The notes under the pieces are model-generated. The model made no database searches. It worked only from the letters and a program-made list of their open reading frames with translations, and had not been told where the DNA came from. Positions 23,631-36,155 of a DNA stretch of 64,000 nt are shown here, piece by piece. The DNA comes from Trichopria drosophilae (taxonomy: Eukaryota; Arthropoda; Insecta; Hymenoptera; Diapriidae). The stretch covers positions 140,261,501 to 140,325,500 of the forward strand of contig CM059582.1 of the NCBI GenBank assembly GCA_030407085.1, in the 5' to 3' direction. The position numbers and the translations under genes are program-made. Every line of letters starts with the position of its first letter. The stretch's first letter is position 1.

Positions 23631-24796
23631 TTAACCCTTTAATGACGGGAGAGACACATTTTTTAATACAATTTTCAATGCAGTATTTCTTTAGGATTAG
23701 GTAAGCCAAAAAATTTGATAGAACCATTTCTTATGGTATCCACCTCGCTCTTGCAGATTCTTAAGTCAAAATTACAACAAAATAAAAATCCGAAAAGATG
23801 CGGCCATTTTTTTTTTCCAAAAAATAAGGGTTTTAAAATAATAATGAATCGGTGAAACGTGGGTCGGATTCTAACAAATATATGTTTCAAAACTTTTTTT
23901 TGTAGAAAAACGTTTTTTCCAATAAGAACGAGTATCCATAAATGCCTACAAGCTTAAAATATCGAGGCCACAAAGTCTTAGGATTTTCTTAAAACCATCC
24001 GCCATATTGAATCCGCCATTTTGAAATTTTAAAATCTGACTTCAGATTCGTAATCAGTGATCCTGAAATTCCCCGAATAACAAGTTTCAAGTAGAATGGT
24101 TAGGCTTTTAATAAAAGTGTCCGCCATATTGTATCCGCCAATTTGAATTTCCAAAATTTAACCTCGGATTCCGACATCAAAAACCATTAGCTACCAAGTT
24201 TGATGAAAATACACAATTTTTGAAAGAATTCCGTTACTACGTTATATTTATGTAAAAGAAAAAAAATTTTTCTGAACCCCATTCTAAGTCCGCCATCGTG
24301 AAATTTCCTGCCGAATGTTGTTCCAAGTTCCCCGTTATTTTTTCTGAATTTTTCACATATTTTCGGGTTCTTCATATTTTTGATAGAATTAATATCTCCA
24401 ATCAGCATTTTTAACATTTTTCTTTAAAAATATTTTTTCAAAAAAAAACCGCCTGCTCGAGAATTGAAATGATTCTGACAGATGGCGCTCGAAAAATATT
24501 TCAACCATGTTGGAATGTTTGATTGATGCAATCACCACTAATTGCATTGCCAGATAAAATCCACCAAATTTGAATTTTAAAACCCTTATTTTTTGCCAAA
24601 GAAATGTCCGTACTTTTCAGATTTTCATTCTTTTGCAATTTTGACATCAGAATCTGAAAGAGCGACCTTGATACCATAAGAAATGGCTCTACCAAATTTT
24701 GGCTCAATTAATCATAAAGCAATACGGCATTGAAAACTGTATTAAAAGTCTCAATCTCAAGTCTTAATTGAGTCTCTCCCGTCCTTAAATGCTTAA
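23631..24796. mobile_element. TTAA-flanked MITE-like element 1
   Basis: TTAA at 23631-23634 and 24793-24796 flank imperfect terminal repeats: CCCTTTAATGACGGGAGAGAC on the left and GCATTTAAGGACGGGAGAGAC on the right (complement), 18 of 21 matching. Inverted similarity continues about 250 bp inward (for example TTGATAGAACCATTTCTTATG on the left). The centre (about 23995-24310) contains the CCGCCATATTG / CCGCCATTTTG repeat module found in the element at 58332-63159. TTAA duplications are typical of the piggyBac and Kolobok superfamilies. No transposase inside. Confidence 0.75.
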
Positions 24797-26439
24797 TCTA
24801 CACACGCATCCACGCCCATCTTGTACATGTGTGGCACATGTAAACAAAACACCTTTAAGGCCTTTTGACCTTCTTAGGAGTTGGGAGTTTTAAGCATAAG
24901 ATGACGTTCCCGATAACGAGCTTCTGGGATTATCTCCAAGCGCAGTTTTTGGAAATCAGGTTAATATGTAACTGATTCAATGTAATGTAATTATTATTTA
25001 AACAAAATGATAATTTCTGGTTTTTTCTGTCACTAGTCAGAAGACATTATATCCGGATAAGAACAGCTGAGTAGGCTTAGGATAGAAGTCGGACCGGGCC
25101 CTACTTAGTTACACTCGCACAGAACCAGCCTACTTGGTTGCTGCAGACCAGGATGAGGGTGACTTCCCGAATTTACCCGGTAAATGAAAGCACACCAGAG
25201 CAGTTAAAGGTGCATCCCAGTGCGTGGCTCACCCACTTCGTTCTTTTGGCATCCCTTCGTAGGATCAAATCAGTAAAATGTGCTACCCCTTGCAAGTTAA
25301 AAGAGTGAAATTGGATTCCGCTACCACCCCTTCGTAAGATAAAAAAAGGCTCTTTACATCCATAATTGCAAGATGCCTTCTGTTTTTTTGGACGTAAACA
25401 AAATTTGGTAGTAATAATGTATTTTTTTCAAAACTCTAAACTTATTTAATATAATTTTTATACACAAGTGTTATTTCGATTGTTTATGTAGATGTCAAAA
25501 TTTATGGAAAATTACATTTGAGTTCCAGTTTTGAAATTGGAACATACCTTAGGTTCCTTAGACATAAACATACTTTAATCGTAATAGTTAAATTCTGTTA
25601 TAATATAATTAATAATTAATTTAAATCCTGTAAAATAAGTATTAATAATTCGTGGGAATATTTGGCAGCCTATGTCCGGGTGGGAGCGGCAGCTGTTAAC
25701 GTTCTTGTTACTTTTGGCGGCAGTCCTTCTCCGATGATGATTTCTCCCACAATTTAGAATTTGAAATACGTCTGCGGTGCCAGAAAGGCATGCCAACTTT
25801 TATCGACTTAATTTAAATTTCTTAACAATTTTGTAATGTCCCTAGAATCATTATGTATTATTTTTCTGAACAAGTGTCTCTGTATTATTAAATATGAGGT
25901 CCAGAAATTCGATATTGTAATTGAACAAAAATGCCAAATTTGAAATACGTCAGCGACCCATAAAATACATAAAAACTTTTATCGCCTGCAAGTTTCCATG
26001 CGAACAAAATTAGAATGCGTTTCAGGGAGGCACTAAAATTCCAAGCCTCAAGTTCGATAATTTTGTTTATTTATAATAGTAAGTACTTTAAGGCACTGTA
26101 TTTCGCACTTTTTTATAAAAATAGCGTTAATATATTTTAGAAGCCCCTAGAGAGTATCGATAAAGAAAATTTTGAACGTTAAAAGTTTTTGGAGACGCTG
26201 GTTCATTAAAATTAATTAAAACTGTAATTATGAAAAAGTGTATGCCTAATTTTTGAGCTTGCGATAGGCCAACGGTTGATAAAAAATATGTATCTAATTT
26301 TCAGTGAAAGCATCTGAATCAAGTTAAAAATATAATTTCGAGCTAAAAACTTTTTGAAGAAGAACGTTTTCACGTATTTCAACGCAATGTTTTTATAATG
26401 ATAGCTGTCATGCATTGTACGGTTCCTGTATGACCTTCA
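24797..26439. other. Gene-free stretch
   Basis: No protein family recognised. About 25080-25290 is GC-richer, with a CCCTTCGTA phrase twice (near 25254 and 25328). ATTTGAAATACGTC occurs near 25758 and 25939, each followed by a related segment (AACTTTTATCG), an old tandem duplication of about 180 bp. Confidence 0.4.
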
Positions 26440-27674
26440 TTAACCACTTCGGCGGCGAGGCGTTCCAAATGGCGCCGCGCGTGCCGGTGACAAAAGCGGA
26501 GAAAATAGTCGAAATCGCGGTTTTACCTAAACTCGCTTTGCAAAGTTTGTAGACGTATTGAAGTTTAAAAAACAATAATAACTCTATATTTTAATGTCAA
26601 GGAAAACAAATACGTAAAAAAAATGTTTGGTTTAAGTTGTGAATGGTTTTTTTATAGTGCAAACGTGGTCAATTTTTAATACTTTTGTGCGAATAGCGTC
26701 AAATCTTTCACTCATTCTTTTGCTTCAAACATCATGGGATTTGATAGAAAATTGTTACTGGGGGTTTCTGGGATGACTGATTACGAATTTGAAGTTTCTT
26801 TTTGAAAATTCAAAATGGCGGATCCCATATGGCGGCCGATTTTTAAAAATATTTATACTATTCACTGGAAGTTTTTACTTGGGGGCTTTTGTATTCGCCT
26901 ATTTCAAATCCGAAGTTAGTTTTTAAAAATTCTGGAAAAAATTCAATAAAAACAAAACAAAACATTTTTTTATTAAAATCAAAAAACACAAAAAAAATTA
27001 AAAAATTTTAAAAAATGGAGCATGAAATCCTACCATTGCAGTTCTTCTCGCGGCGTGCTCTGGGTAGAGAATTTTTTTCTAGCGAATGTAAGCAGGTAAT
27101 TATGTTTTAAATTCAATAACCCCCTATTAACAATTTTGATATTTGTAATGATCCTCCGCCATGTTGGATCCGTTATTCGAAATTTAAAAAACAAAAACTT
27201 CACATTCCTATCCAGCGACCCCAATTACCCCTTATAAGAATTTTGAGCGAATACGATAAATATTTTTGAAAATTGTCTGCCATATTGGATCCGCCATTTT
27301 GAATTTTCAAAAAGCAACTTCAAATTCGTAATCAGCGACCCCAGAAACTCCCAGTAACATTTTTCGACCAAATCCCATGACGTTTAAAGCAAAAAAATGG
27401 GTGAAAGTTTTGACCCTATTCTCACAAAAGTATTAAAAATTGACGACGTTTGCACTATAAAAAAACTATTCACGACTTAACAAAAATTAATTTTTTTGAC
27501 ATATTCGTGTTCCTTGACATTAAAACATAGAATCATGATGGTTTCCTAAACTCCAATCCTTCTTCAAACTTTGCAAAGCGAGTTTAAGTAGTACCGTCAT
27601 TCAGACTATATTTGCGGCTTTTGTCATCGATACGAGCGACGCCATTTGGAACGCCTCGACGCCGAAGTGGTTAA
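26440..27674. mobile_element. TTAA-flanked MITE-like element 2 with ~390-bp inverted arms
   Basis: TTAA (26440-26443 and 27671-27674) flanks the termini CCACTTCGGCGGCGAGGCGT on the left and, complemented, CCACTTCGGCGTCGAGGCGT on the right. Inverted similarity runs about 390 bp on each side (for example AACTCGCTTTGCAAAGTTTG in both). The inner edges and centre carry the CCGCCATATTGGATCCGCCA module followed by an AATCAGCGACCCC-like phrase. The element is 1227 bp with no coding capacity. The TTAA site suggests mobilisation by a piggyBac- or Kolobok-type enzyme. Confidence 0.82.
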
Positions 27675-28860
27675 TACACCATTTACATGAATATATTTAT
27701 GTAATTCCGTAAAAAAATAAATTATGAAATTTTTTGGGTTTCTCTTTTCTGGTCTGTGCACCGCCGGGCATGCGCGAGCGTCGGGAAGCACAAAGTTTGG
27801 AAAAATATTTATATGTATATATACATGTAATAATATTGATGATAATAATAATAATACTTTTCATATTAATAATCAATTATATTACATAACATTATTTCTT
27901 TTTAATTTAATTCAAATCGTCGTAAGGTGCGCGCAACAAACAACAAGATTTTTTTCAATCAGCAACCATCACAACCTTTTTTCTATAAATTTTCGTGAAT
28001 ACTACACTGCAAATAATCTGGAAAATGAGTTTTGTCTAATATTTGTTTATTTTTAACAATTTTCCAACTAATTAAATGTTAATATTTATCGATTTAATTA
28101 GGAACAAATTTTAGATTAGTGCTATTATGAAGTAGACGAGCATTATTTATAAATGCTTCGTCCTTAATTTTTCACAAAGAAACATAGCAGGTGAAAAAGA
28201 TGGTCCCTTTAAGGATGGTACCTGTAATTGTATCTTTATTTATAAAGCACCTAGATCTTACCGCCATTCTGGCGCCTATATTGGAGTGATGCAACACACC
28301 GCTAAATGTGCCGTTGAAAAACGACAGCAAATCAGCTATCAAATTATCAATAACAACCTGCCTGCCTTGATATGTCTGTTGGTTCAGAGAACCTTTCTAA
28401 CGTTTCCAAGACCCATCAGAGGCCAACCCTGATTGCAGTTACTACCGAGAACGAACACAGCACGCCGTAGCGGCCCCCGTGTGAAATCCGCCGATAGGGG
28501 CTTGACACCGCACCTTGATATCCTCTGTGTGGTGAGTATCACAAGTCGTTTCTCGATCAGGTATTCGATGATAACAGACCAACTAAACCATCGGGACCTG
28601 AAATCGAAAGTTCTCAAAACTTGCTAAGAGTAGCGGATTCTTTCAAAAGCATTGCTCCTCTTTGAATTCGGGCGCTTCGACCCTTCCATCTTCCTTACCT
28701 TCGGTGATACCCGGTCCACACTCTTCCGCAAGTCCCCTGTGGGGGATGGTGCCTGTAATGAATGAAACGCAATTGTAATTCCTCTCAATATCTTACAGCA
28801 CTCAAGTCGTGCTCATTGTTGAGAATGGGATATTTGAATTTTTTGTGGTTTTAAAACCTT
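27675..28860. other. Gene-free stretch, partly GC-richer
   Basis: 28200-28760 differs from its surroundings in base composition and starts and ends with a similar phrase (GGATGGTACCTGTAAT near 28213, GGATGGTGCCTGTAAT near 28745), suggesting an inserted unit of about 530 bp. A plus-strand frame from 28200 to 28435 stays open but has no known domain. Otherwise nothing recognised. Confidence 0.4.
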
Positions 28861-29280
28861 TTACTTACAATGTGCTGAATTTTATTGCTCGGAGGTTTTC
28901 GGTGCCGCTGATTACGAATCTGCGCTCAGATGTTCAAAATTCAAAATGCGGTAAAGCTATTCGACAAGAACGAATTTGGATTATTGGAGGTTTTTGATGT
29001 CGCTTATTAATATACGTGTCTATCCTCATATTTTCAAAAGTCAAAGTACCGAATCCAATTTCGCAAAAATGCGAAAAATGGCTTTATTACCTACGCCGAT
29101 AATTGATTTTCTTATATGGAATCCGACATTTTTTATTTATAACATGTTACCACACTAATAATCAGCTACCCCAAAAACTCCAAAACCCCCAATTTTTTGC
29201 GATCGAATAACTTTTTCGTATTTTAGTCCGCCGTTTTGAATGTCGAAAAAAAATGTAACCAGCGATCTCAAAAACCCCAG
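28861..29280. repeat. Degenerate copies of the 121-bp repeat module
   Basis: Phrases such as GCTGATTACGAATCTG, ATTCAAAATGCGG and, near the end, AACCAGCGATCTCAAAAACC match the arm repeat of the element at 58332-63159. The I-like LINE joins this block at about 29281, inside a repeat unit. Confidence 0.7.
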
Positions 29281-32200
29281 TATGTGGAGCACGCATTCTT
29301 TGCTGTTTGGTCAGCGTATTCATTGCCTTCTAATCCTCGGTGTGCTGGTACCCAGCATAATTTAATTTTTCGGTTCGGTGGGTTGTTAGTAGTTGATTCG
29401 GTGAGTTTCTTTTTAATTTCTGCGATATAGTGATTTGTCTTGACGCTAAGTTGTAATCTTGATAGCCGTAAGTGCACTTAATGAATCAGTCAAGATTACG
29501 ACATTATAATTTGGATGTTTGAGTGCTGTTTCGATAGCGTCGAAAATTGCGACGGATTCAGGCGCAAATATGGAGGCCTTTTTGTTTAAACTACGGGATA
29601 TGTTTACGTCGAGGTCTTTACTGATGCACGATGTACCGACCGAGGAGGAATCTTTTGATTTGCTTCCGTCCGTATAGATCGTTAGGGCGTTATCCAGTTC
29701 TATGAATTTTTAAAAAATATTATGTGGCGATAAAGATTTCTTTATTCTGGCACCAAGTTCCGTATCAATGATGTGCTGGCTAGTAAGAGTTAAGTAATCG
29801 CCGGTGTGTAAATTGTAGTGCTTATTAGAAACGATTTCGCTAGTAAATGGCTGGATGATTTCGATACATTCTTGCAGAAGTCGGTTGCTAAATTTGCGTT
29901 GGGATCTGATCGGTTTATTACTATTATTCGTAATGAGATTGGGAAAATGTTTGATAGTGGAGTGGACCAGAAGTCTTTCATTGGAGTAAATTTTTGATAG
30001 ATAGGATAAGCATAGGAATTTTGCTCGCTTTTATATAGATTGTAATTTCGACTCCGCTAGGAGCACGTTAGTAGGGGTGCTGCGACGGAAGCCAAGCGAA
30101 CGACGTATTGCATTAAATTGGATTTTTTCTAATTTTACCTTTGATTCGATAATATTGGGAAAATAAACGAAGCACCCATAATCTATAATGGATCGAACGA
30201 AGCTCTTGTAAAAAGTTAGGAGGGTGCAAGGGTTTGACCCCCACCATGTGCCTCTCAGATACTTTATTATATTGCTTGCAATGAGACTTCTTTTATGGGA
30301 TTGGTTTACGTGGCCCCTCCAGGAAAGTCTGTGGTCAAAGAGGAGGCCGAGGAATCGTACGGTTTGGCTAGATTTAATGGTTAGTCCATTAACTTTTATT
30401 TCAGAATCTCCTGGTTTGACTCTTCGTCGATTAAAATGTATATAGATGGTTTTTTGGGGTGCTTAGTTCAGTCCTATTTTGTTCAGATTATCACTTATTG
30501 TGGTAATAGCTTTTTCCAGTAATGCAGGCTTTGTTATTATTTCCTCGATTACAGTATAACGCAATATCGTCGGCGAATTGGGAGACGCATACACTTTTTG
30601 GTATATTATCGCAAATCGAGGACACATACATAGTATATAAGAGAGGGCTCAGTACCCCTCCTTGCGGTACCCCTTTGTGAACGCACCTTAGATTATTTTT
30701 ATCAGAGTCGGTGAATACTAGTCTGTCTTGCGTCAAGAATTTAATGGACCTAATCAAATTCGACGAACATCCAATATCTGCCATTCGACTCAATAATATA
30801 TCACATTTGATGTTGTCGAAGGCTTTTACCTAGAAAGGCTTCTACGTCGAGAAAGACCTCAAGCATATCTTTTTTAACACTGAAGGATTCTTCAATTTTT
30901 GTCGAAAGAATGGTCAGATTGTCAACTGTGGATTGACCTTTCCGGAAACCTGATTGGCTGTTAGGTATTTTGTTATTTATTTCAAGCCACCACTGCAATC
31001 TGTTTTTAAACATTGTTTCGAATAGCTTGCATGAACATGAGGTTAAACTTATAGGTCTTACACTATTACCGTCAGTTTTTTTTATAAAATGAATAAAAGA
31101 CTTCTTCCAGTCCTTGGGATAGGAGCTGGTATGATACATTTCATTAAAAATGTCAACTAAGATAAGTTTATAATTTATGGGGAGTAGTTTAATAGTCTCG
31201 TAATCAATTCCGTCCAAACCACATGAAGATCTATTGTTCTTACTTTCAAGGGCGATGTTGAATTCACGGAAACTGAACAATCCATTTGGGTAATTGCTGT
31301 CCCTGCTCTCTGGAAACCAGTTTGGGTCCGATGCTGCCCAGGGTGGTCTGATTTTGTTTAGAGCAATGTCAATTATACATTGTTCTTGGTCATTTTCTGA
31401 GCTGTGTGCGGGGCAGACTTTAACCCATTTATTTTTTAATAATTTAGCAGTCTGCCAGACATATTTAGGGTTTGTATTGAAATTTATTCCTTCGGCAAAA
31501 TTTATGAAGTTTTTTCTTTTCTTTTGCTAAGAGTATTTTTTGTTTGTGCAATTTGCTTTTTTAATGCAATATAGTCGGTTGTTGTCCGGGAGAATCTCCA
31601 TTTTTTAAACGCTGCAGTTCTGAGTCTTTTAGCCTTATCACACTCGGAATCCCACCAAGAAACTGGGTTTCGATGTAGATTGGTATTAACTATTTTCCTC
31701 TGAGGTGTATTTGCTAGTAATGCGTTCCGCAGTGTGTCAATGAAAATGTTGTATTTTTCGGCTGCAGTTGACCTGTCGTATTCGTGAGAGAGGAAGGAAC
31801 TTGATACTGTTTAATTTCAATTATTCCTGTACTTTGTTCCAAGCGGTACGTTTGGATTTTAAGTTTAGAGATTTTTTGTGATAAATGCTTTTTTGTGTGG
31901 TGTATTCAATAAAAAGTGGGAAATGATCGGACCCCCATGTATCGTCGTTTACGGTGACGTGGATATTATCGGATATATTTGCAGACGAGAAGACAAGATC
32001 AATATTTGATGTTTGTGCGCTAAACGTAGTTACGTGCGTGATTGTATCGGTGTTATGTAGTTGTAGATCTGAATTGTTAAGACTTTCCAGCAGTCTTTCC
32101 CCGTTTGTGTCGTTGTTTAAGCAGTTCCAGTTGGTGTGGTGCGAGTTAAAGTCCCCAAAAAATAGGGTATTATCATTATTTACCATGTTAAAAATTTCGT

Positions 32201-32570
32201 CCCACGTAGTTTGAGAAAGGATTTTTCCTGGAGCGCGGTAGCAAACTATAATGTTGAGGTTAGGATTGAAGTTCGTAATTTGAATATCTGTTACTTCAAC
32301 GCTTTGTTCGGAACAGTTCAACGATATTTCGGTATACGCGATATTTTTACGTACAACCAGAAGTATACCGCCGCCTTTGGCATGTGTGCGATCTTTTCTG
32401 AAGGTCTTGAAACCGGGAAAGTTGAAATCGGCGGAATTATTGTTGAGCCAGGACTCAACACAGATGTTTATGTCGTATCCGCGGATGATTTTCAAGAACT
32501 CTTCTTTTTTATTCGCTATACTCCTTGGATTCCAGAACATGATTTTTGTATTTTTATTGCACAAGTTCAT
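29281..32570 (-). pseudogene. LINE ORF2: endonuclease-RT-RNase H
   Basis: ATG at 32570 begins MNLCNKNTKIMFWNPRSI. The endonuclease (to 31821) shows the catalytic ICVESWL, FFGDFNSHH and GSDHFPLFIEY motifs. A frameshift near 31821 and another near 31510 break the linker. RT covers 31280-30491: SSCGLDGIDYETIK, KKTDGNSVRPISLTS, SGFRKGQSTVDNL, GVPQGGVLSPLLY and the catalytic FADDIALY. A short insertion near 30815-30835, bounded by AAGGCTT repeats, shifts the frame inside the palm. RNase H (about 29700-29281) retains IYTDGSKSK, APESVAIFDAIE, LTDSLSAL and WVPAHRGLEGNEYAD, so its catalytic residues are visible. The stop after the last motif falls at the junction with satellite repeats. Product when intact: target-primed reverse transcription of the element RNA. 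Confidence 0.9.
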
Positions 32571-32695
32571 TTATTTTTAGTGTATTCTAGAGTATCCCTC
32601 GCAATAATGTATTGTTTAAGCATAAAGAAGGCCATGAGTTCCACTTTCGTCGGTCTCAGATTGTGAGATGTGCTCATGACATAGTAGTTTGTTCT

Positions 32696-33880
32696 TTAAT
32701 CTGTGCATCTGCTCTTCAGGGTTTTGTCACTAATGTGATGATGCACAAGCTCAAGCATTTTGACGAGGTTATCTAGATTTTCGGTAAATTGTTTTGCTAT
32801 TTCGTTGGTGTTTGCTCTTCCAAAAGTAGCTGCTAAGTACTTGACGAAATTCTCGTAGTTAAGAGGACACAAGTTCGATGGGGTTTCTATTATTTCCCTG
32901 ATGGGTGTTAATATCACTTCAATTTGTTCGGTGTAGTCGCTTATGTCACTGTTGAGTGGATTTTATTTCGTTTTCTGTTTTTTAGCCTTGGTTGGTTTTT
33001 TGACTAAGTTGGGGTAATCGTGTGATTTATCCTTCTCCTTGTTTACCTGCTTAGAGGAATTATTAAAGATTTGATTATCGACATTGTCTGAGATGGTTGA
33101 CGAGGGTGGAGGTCTTTTCAAATTTTTCGATGGCGACTTTTCGATTGTTAAAAGGGAATCGTCCTTGTTGTTTTGTTTTTCTTGTTGCGAGTGAGTGAAC
33201 TGAGTGAGAAATTCGGTACCGCTGGTATTGTTTATGTTTATCGAATTGTTTGGGCACATTCTTGCTATGTGGCCACTCTGTTTACATACAAAGCAGTTTG
33301 TAGAGTCTGAACTGAGGTATATCCAATATGGTACGCCTTCGTGAGAAATTTGTAGTGATTCGGGTAAATGGTTCTCGTCTCCTTTTTGAATATAAGCTTG
33401 GCGTCGGAATAAGAGAATATGTCCGCGTCCAGGTTTAGAAGTACCTGCTCTTATGTCGGTGAGAGATGATACTAGTCGTATACCTTTTTCTTCCAGTGCG
33501 TCTATGATGATCTGGTTTTCGATAACTGGCGAGACATTTGATATCACTATCCTTTTGTTTTTAGAAATATAGGGTCTGATCGAGAGTGTATGCTCTTTAA
33601 TATTTATGGTTTTATTCTCAAGGGAAGTGACTATAGATTCATTTGTTAAAAAGCAGCAAACTCGTCCACCTGAGATTTTTGACAGATATCTGATGTTACT
33701 AACATGAGTAAGCTGCTCTAGCCCATCTATGTAGTCGTCAATCGTGAGGCCTTCAATGGAGTCGAGTAAAACAGCATGTTCTTTTTTGGGGCGAGAGACT
33801 TTTCCTACAAATGTGCGCGTAAGTTGACGAAGACAACTGTTGAGATGAGCTTGGGTGATGTTCAGAAGTCATGACAGTGT
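32696..33880 (-). pseudogene. LINE ORF1, gag-like with CCHC zinc knuckle
   Basis: The frame reads through TIDDYIDGLEQLTHVSN and LSKISGGRVCCFLTN, then IVISNVSPVIENQ, to a zinc knuckle CFVCKQSGHIARMCP, a charged Lys/Ser-rich region and an in-frame TAA at 32963-32965. The same frame continues past the stop to 32696 with a helical C-terminus (ETPSNLCPLNYENFVKYLA). Candidate ATGs (near 33855 and 33875) lie in another frame, so a one-base frameshift near 33820 separates the start from the body. The protein normally binds element RNA in the nucleoprotein particle. Two lesions make this copy a pseudogene. Confidence 0.82.
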
Positions 33881-34020
33881 TCATGTTTGAGTTTCGCTAC
33901 TCATACTGCAATAGCAGTTTGAGTGCGTGTAATTTAATTGATAGGAAACAAAAACTAAACACAACACAGAAGTAACGAAAGAATAACACTAACACTCGCG
34001 CGCGAAGCTACTGTTTCCAA

Positions 34021-34188
34021 GAAATATAGAAATATAATTACCGAGTCGAAACATGTCTGCTCGTTTTCGTGTCTCGATAGGAACTCCACCTTTCATATTA
34101 ACGGTACGGTTTACCGACTAAAACCCTAACCTCCCTTGGCCCACCATAAACTAGGTGCGCAGTCTGCACCAAAAAAGTGACTACGATA
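34021..34188. other. Junction between I-like LINE and R4/Dong-like LINE
   Basis: The I-like LINE's 5' leader and the R4-like element's 3' untranslated region meet here. Neither boundary is exact. CTTGGCCCACCATAAACTAG near 34135 is probably R4-like 3' UTR. Confidence 0.4.
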
Positions 34189-35037
34189 TTAATCTCTTCC
34201 ACTGCAGACATCAATGGGCCATTTTATACCTGCAAACACCCGCTCTACTATTGGGCTAGTAATTACTTGATCTCGCGGGTTCTCGGTAGATGAGGTGATC
34301 CCAGAAGGACTGCTTTTTCCATTCGATCTTTTGATATTTTCGAGGAACGTTAAACTCATTTCTCCTAGCACTCCAATTACAACCACGACGAGCTTGATTT
34401 TAAATCCTCGATAAAACTTGTGAATCTCGCACAGGAGTTCCTGATAACTCATCCGTTTTTCGTCCTTTTTGCTGACTATGTTTGTCTCTACTGCTGCAGA
34501 AAACTCGATGATGTAGATGGATTTTTCATTGAAGTAAACTAGGACGATGTCAGACTTATTGGCTGATATCAAGCTCGTCGGAAATGAGTAATTCTAGTAT
34601 ATTCGGCACAATTCATTTCCGACTACGAATTCAATGTCAGCGACATTGAAAACTAGACTCGCACCAATACCGTAGGTGCTACAAAGATGATAATACAGCA
34701 CTCGGAAAGACTCGGATGTTCGATGTATGCTGAGACTGCATATCTTAAACAAGCTGACAAGAGATGCATTAGTGTTTCAACATGACATCCACACGACCTA
34801 AAAAGCGTACTCGTCGCTGCCTGATATAAGAAGTTCTGCGACACGTTAAGGTATTAACGACCTCGTCCTGGCATGTAAAGATGAAACCCTCGGTCGCGGA
34901 TTTCATGAGGGCTGATCTTAAGAAAGGAAGGTCATTGTCTACCGACTAGCCAAGTTGTTGGACATTTCGAAAGAATTGTCCATGCAATGTCTTGCCGATA
35001 TTCCTTCCTTCTAAAATAAGCCTTCCCTTTAAAATAC
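34189..35037 (-). pseudogene. R4/Dong-like LINE, C-terminal part (zinc knuckle and endonuclease)
   Basis: This is the downstream half of the gene whose upstream half lies at 48171-50390; the gypsy insertion separates them. Reading from 35037 it gives YFKGKAYFRRKEYRQDIAWT, a stop and frameshift near 34930, then EGFIFTCQDEVVNTL. A second frame (34844-34653) has the CCHC-like motif CGCHVETLMHLLSAC. A third (34572-34189) has the restriction-like endonuclease: SDIVLVYFNEKSIYIIEFSA, then KRMSYQELLCEI and VVVVIGVLGEMSLTF. In this clade the endonuclease core is PD...D/E...K; here the Pro-Asp is Ser-Asp and the expected second Asp is Tyr. A C-terminal endonuclease of this type marks the R2/R4/Dong group. 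Confidence 0.85.
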
Positions 35038-35956
35038 TGTAGTGATTTTTAGTATTTATTAAAATTCGTTTTGTTATTTATTGTATAGAATTAAAGCCAA
35101 ACCATTAAATATGCGAGGAAATAATCGTACATTAATTATATGAAAGGAGAAGCCTATTATCTCAGTAAAACAAAAATTTAAAAACTCGACGGAAACTCTT
35201 TCAAGTACGATGCAGGTTTAGTAATAGGGAAATGCGTCATAATTTCATTCAATGTTTAATAATCCATATTGTGCACTTTACAATACTTAAACGCTGTACT
35301 TTTGATCATGAAAATAACATTTATCGAATCGAAGAATATTGTCATCAAAACTTTCGTCCATTTGCTCGTTGATTTTGAATTGGAGCCATTCGTTGAACGT
35401 CATGTAGAACCTGTTGATATCGACCTCTCCAGGGCCAATGTTGCAATAGGACAATTATTAGATTTAGACTCGTTGATGTCATAAGATGATGCCAATCTCA
35501 ATATTTTAATTCTTCAAGACGATTTCGGAGATACCTCCTCGTGGCAGGAAAAGACCGTCATTATCGATGCGGTTGATAATGAAAGACCGTTGTCGAATTA
35601 GAGATTGTTAGCAGAAAATTCCAACGAGTTGATCTCTTGATTAAATCAGAGACAATTATTTTTACTTAAAATTGCACTAACTACACGCGGTTGTCTTCAA
35701 AAAGTTGACGCGACTGTTCTTCTAGGGAAGGAGTGGCGTGCGAGTCGCATTTATGAGGCGGCCGGGCGTTCCCAAAGTCCCTAAGCGACCTTAGTTCCTG
35801 CTTCTGATTGGCTAACTCTTTTATCATAACATTATGAGTCTGATTCTACAGCTTTCTGTGTCGTTTTCCCAACAGCATTTCTCTCTTTCTAGCTAACGCA
35901 TTTCTCGCGCGGTTCTCACAACCTTTAAAATTCACTAAATGAAAATATTCGCTACA
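35038..35956 (-). repeat. 3' LTR of outer gypsy (919 bp)
   Basis: On the minus strand it begins TGTAGCGAATATTTTC right after the poly-G tract and ends CACTACA. Compared with the other LTR it contains extra blocks at about 35180-35320, 35370-35420 and 35640-35810, which are deletions in the 5' copy. A plus-strand frame at 35269-35484 falls wholly inside the LTR and is not a gene. Confidence 0.88.
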
Positions 35957-35975
35957 TTACCCCCCCCCCCCCTAG
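35957..35975 (-). other. Polypurine tract of outer gypsy
   Basis: A run of 13-14 C on the plus strand (G on the element strand) separated by TAA from the start of the 3' LTR. It is the primer site for plus-strand DNA synthesis. Confidence 0.8.
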
Positions 35976-36155
35976 ATCGGACATATTTAATTAATTGAAC
36001 AATCTTTCGAAAATGTAGAGGCGGATATTTTTCCGTTATGTATACACGAAGAGACACTATCATTAGGCATTGACTCTATATGCAATTAACATCCGAAATA
36101 ATAATACATTCTTCAATATTCGATAAATATACGAAATGAACGGGCAAATTATTGT

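Larger units (their letters stand above)
29281..34020 (-). mobile_element. I-like non-LTR retrotransposon (LINE), 3' end missing
   Basis: Minus strand: ORF1 with a zinc knuckle (33880-32696), then ORF2 with AP endonuclease, reverse transcriptase and RNase H (32570-29281). A LINE with both an AP-type endonuclease and RNase H belongs to the I/R1/LOA group of clades. The likely 5' leader (33880-34020) is retained, while sequence after the last RNase H motif is replaced by satellite DNA. That is the reverse of the 5' truncation usual for LINEs, so a later deletion or insertion removed the 3' end. Confidence 0.87.

Noticed and set aside
32211..32666. 151-residue plus-strand frame
   Set aside because: Antisense to the LINE endonuclease, which has clear catalytic motifs.
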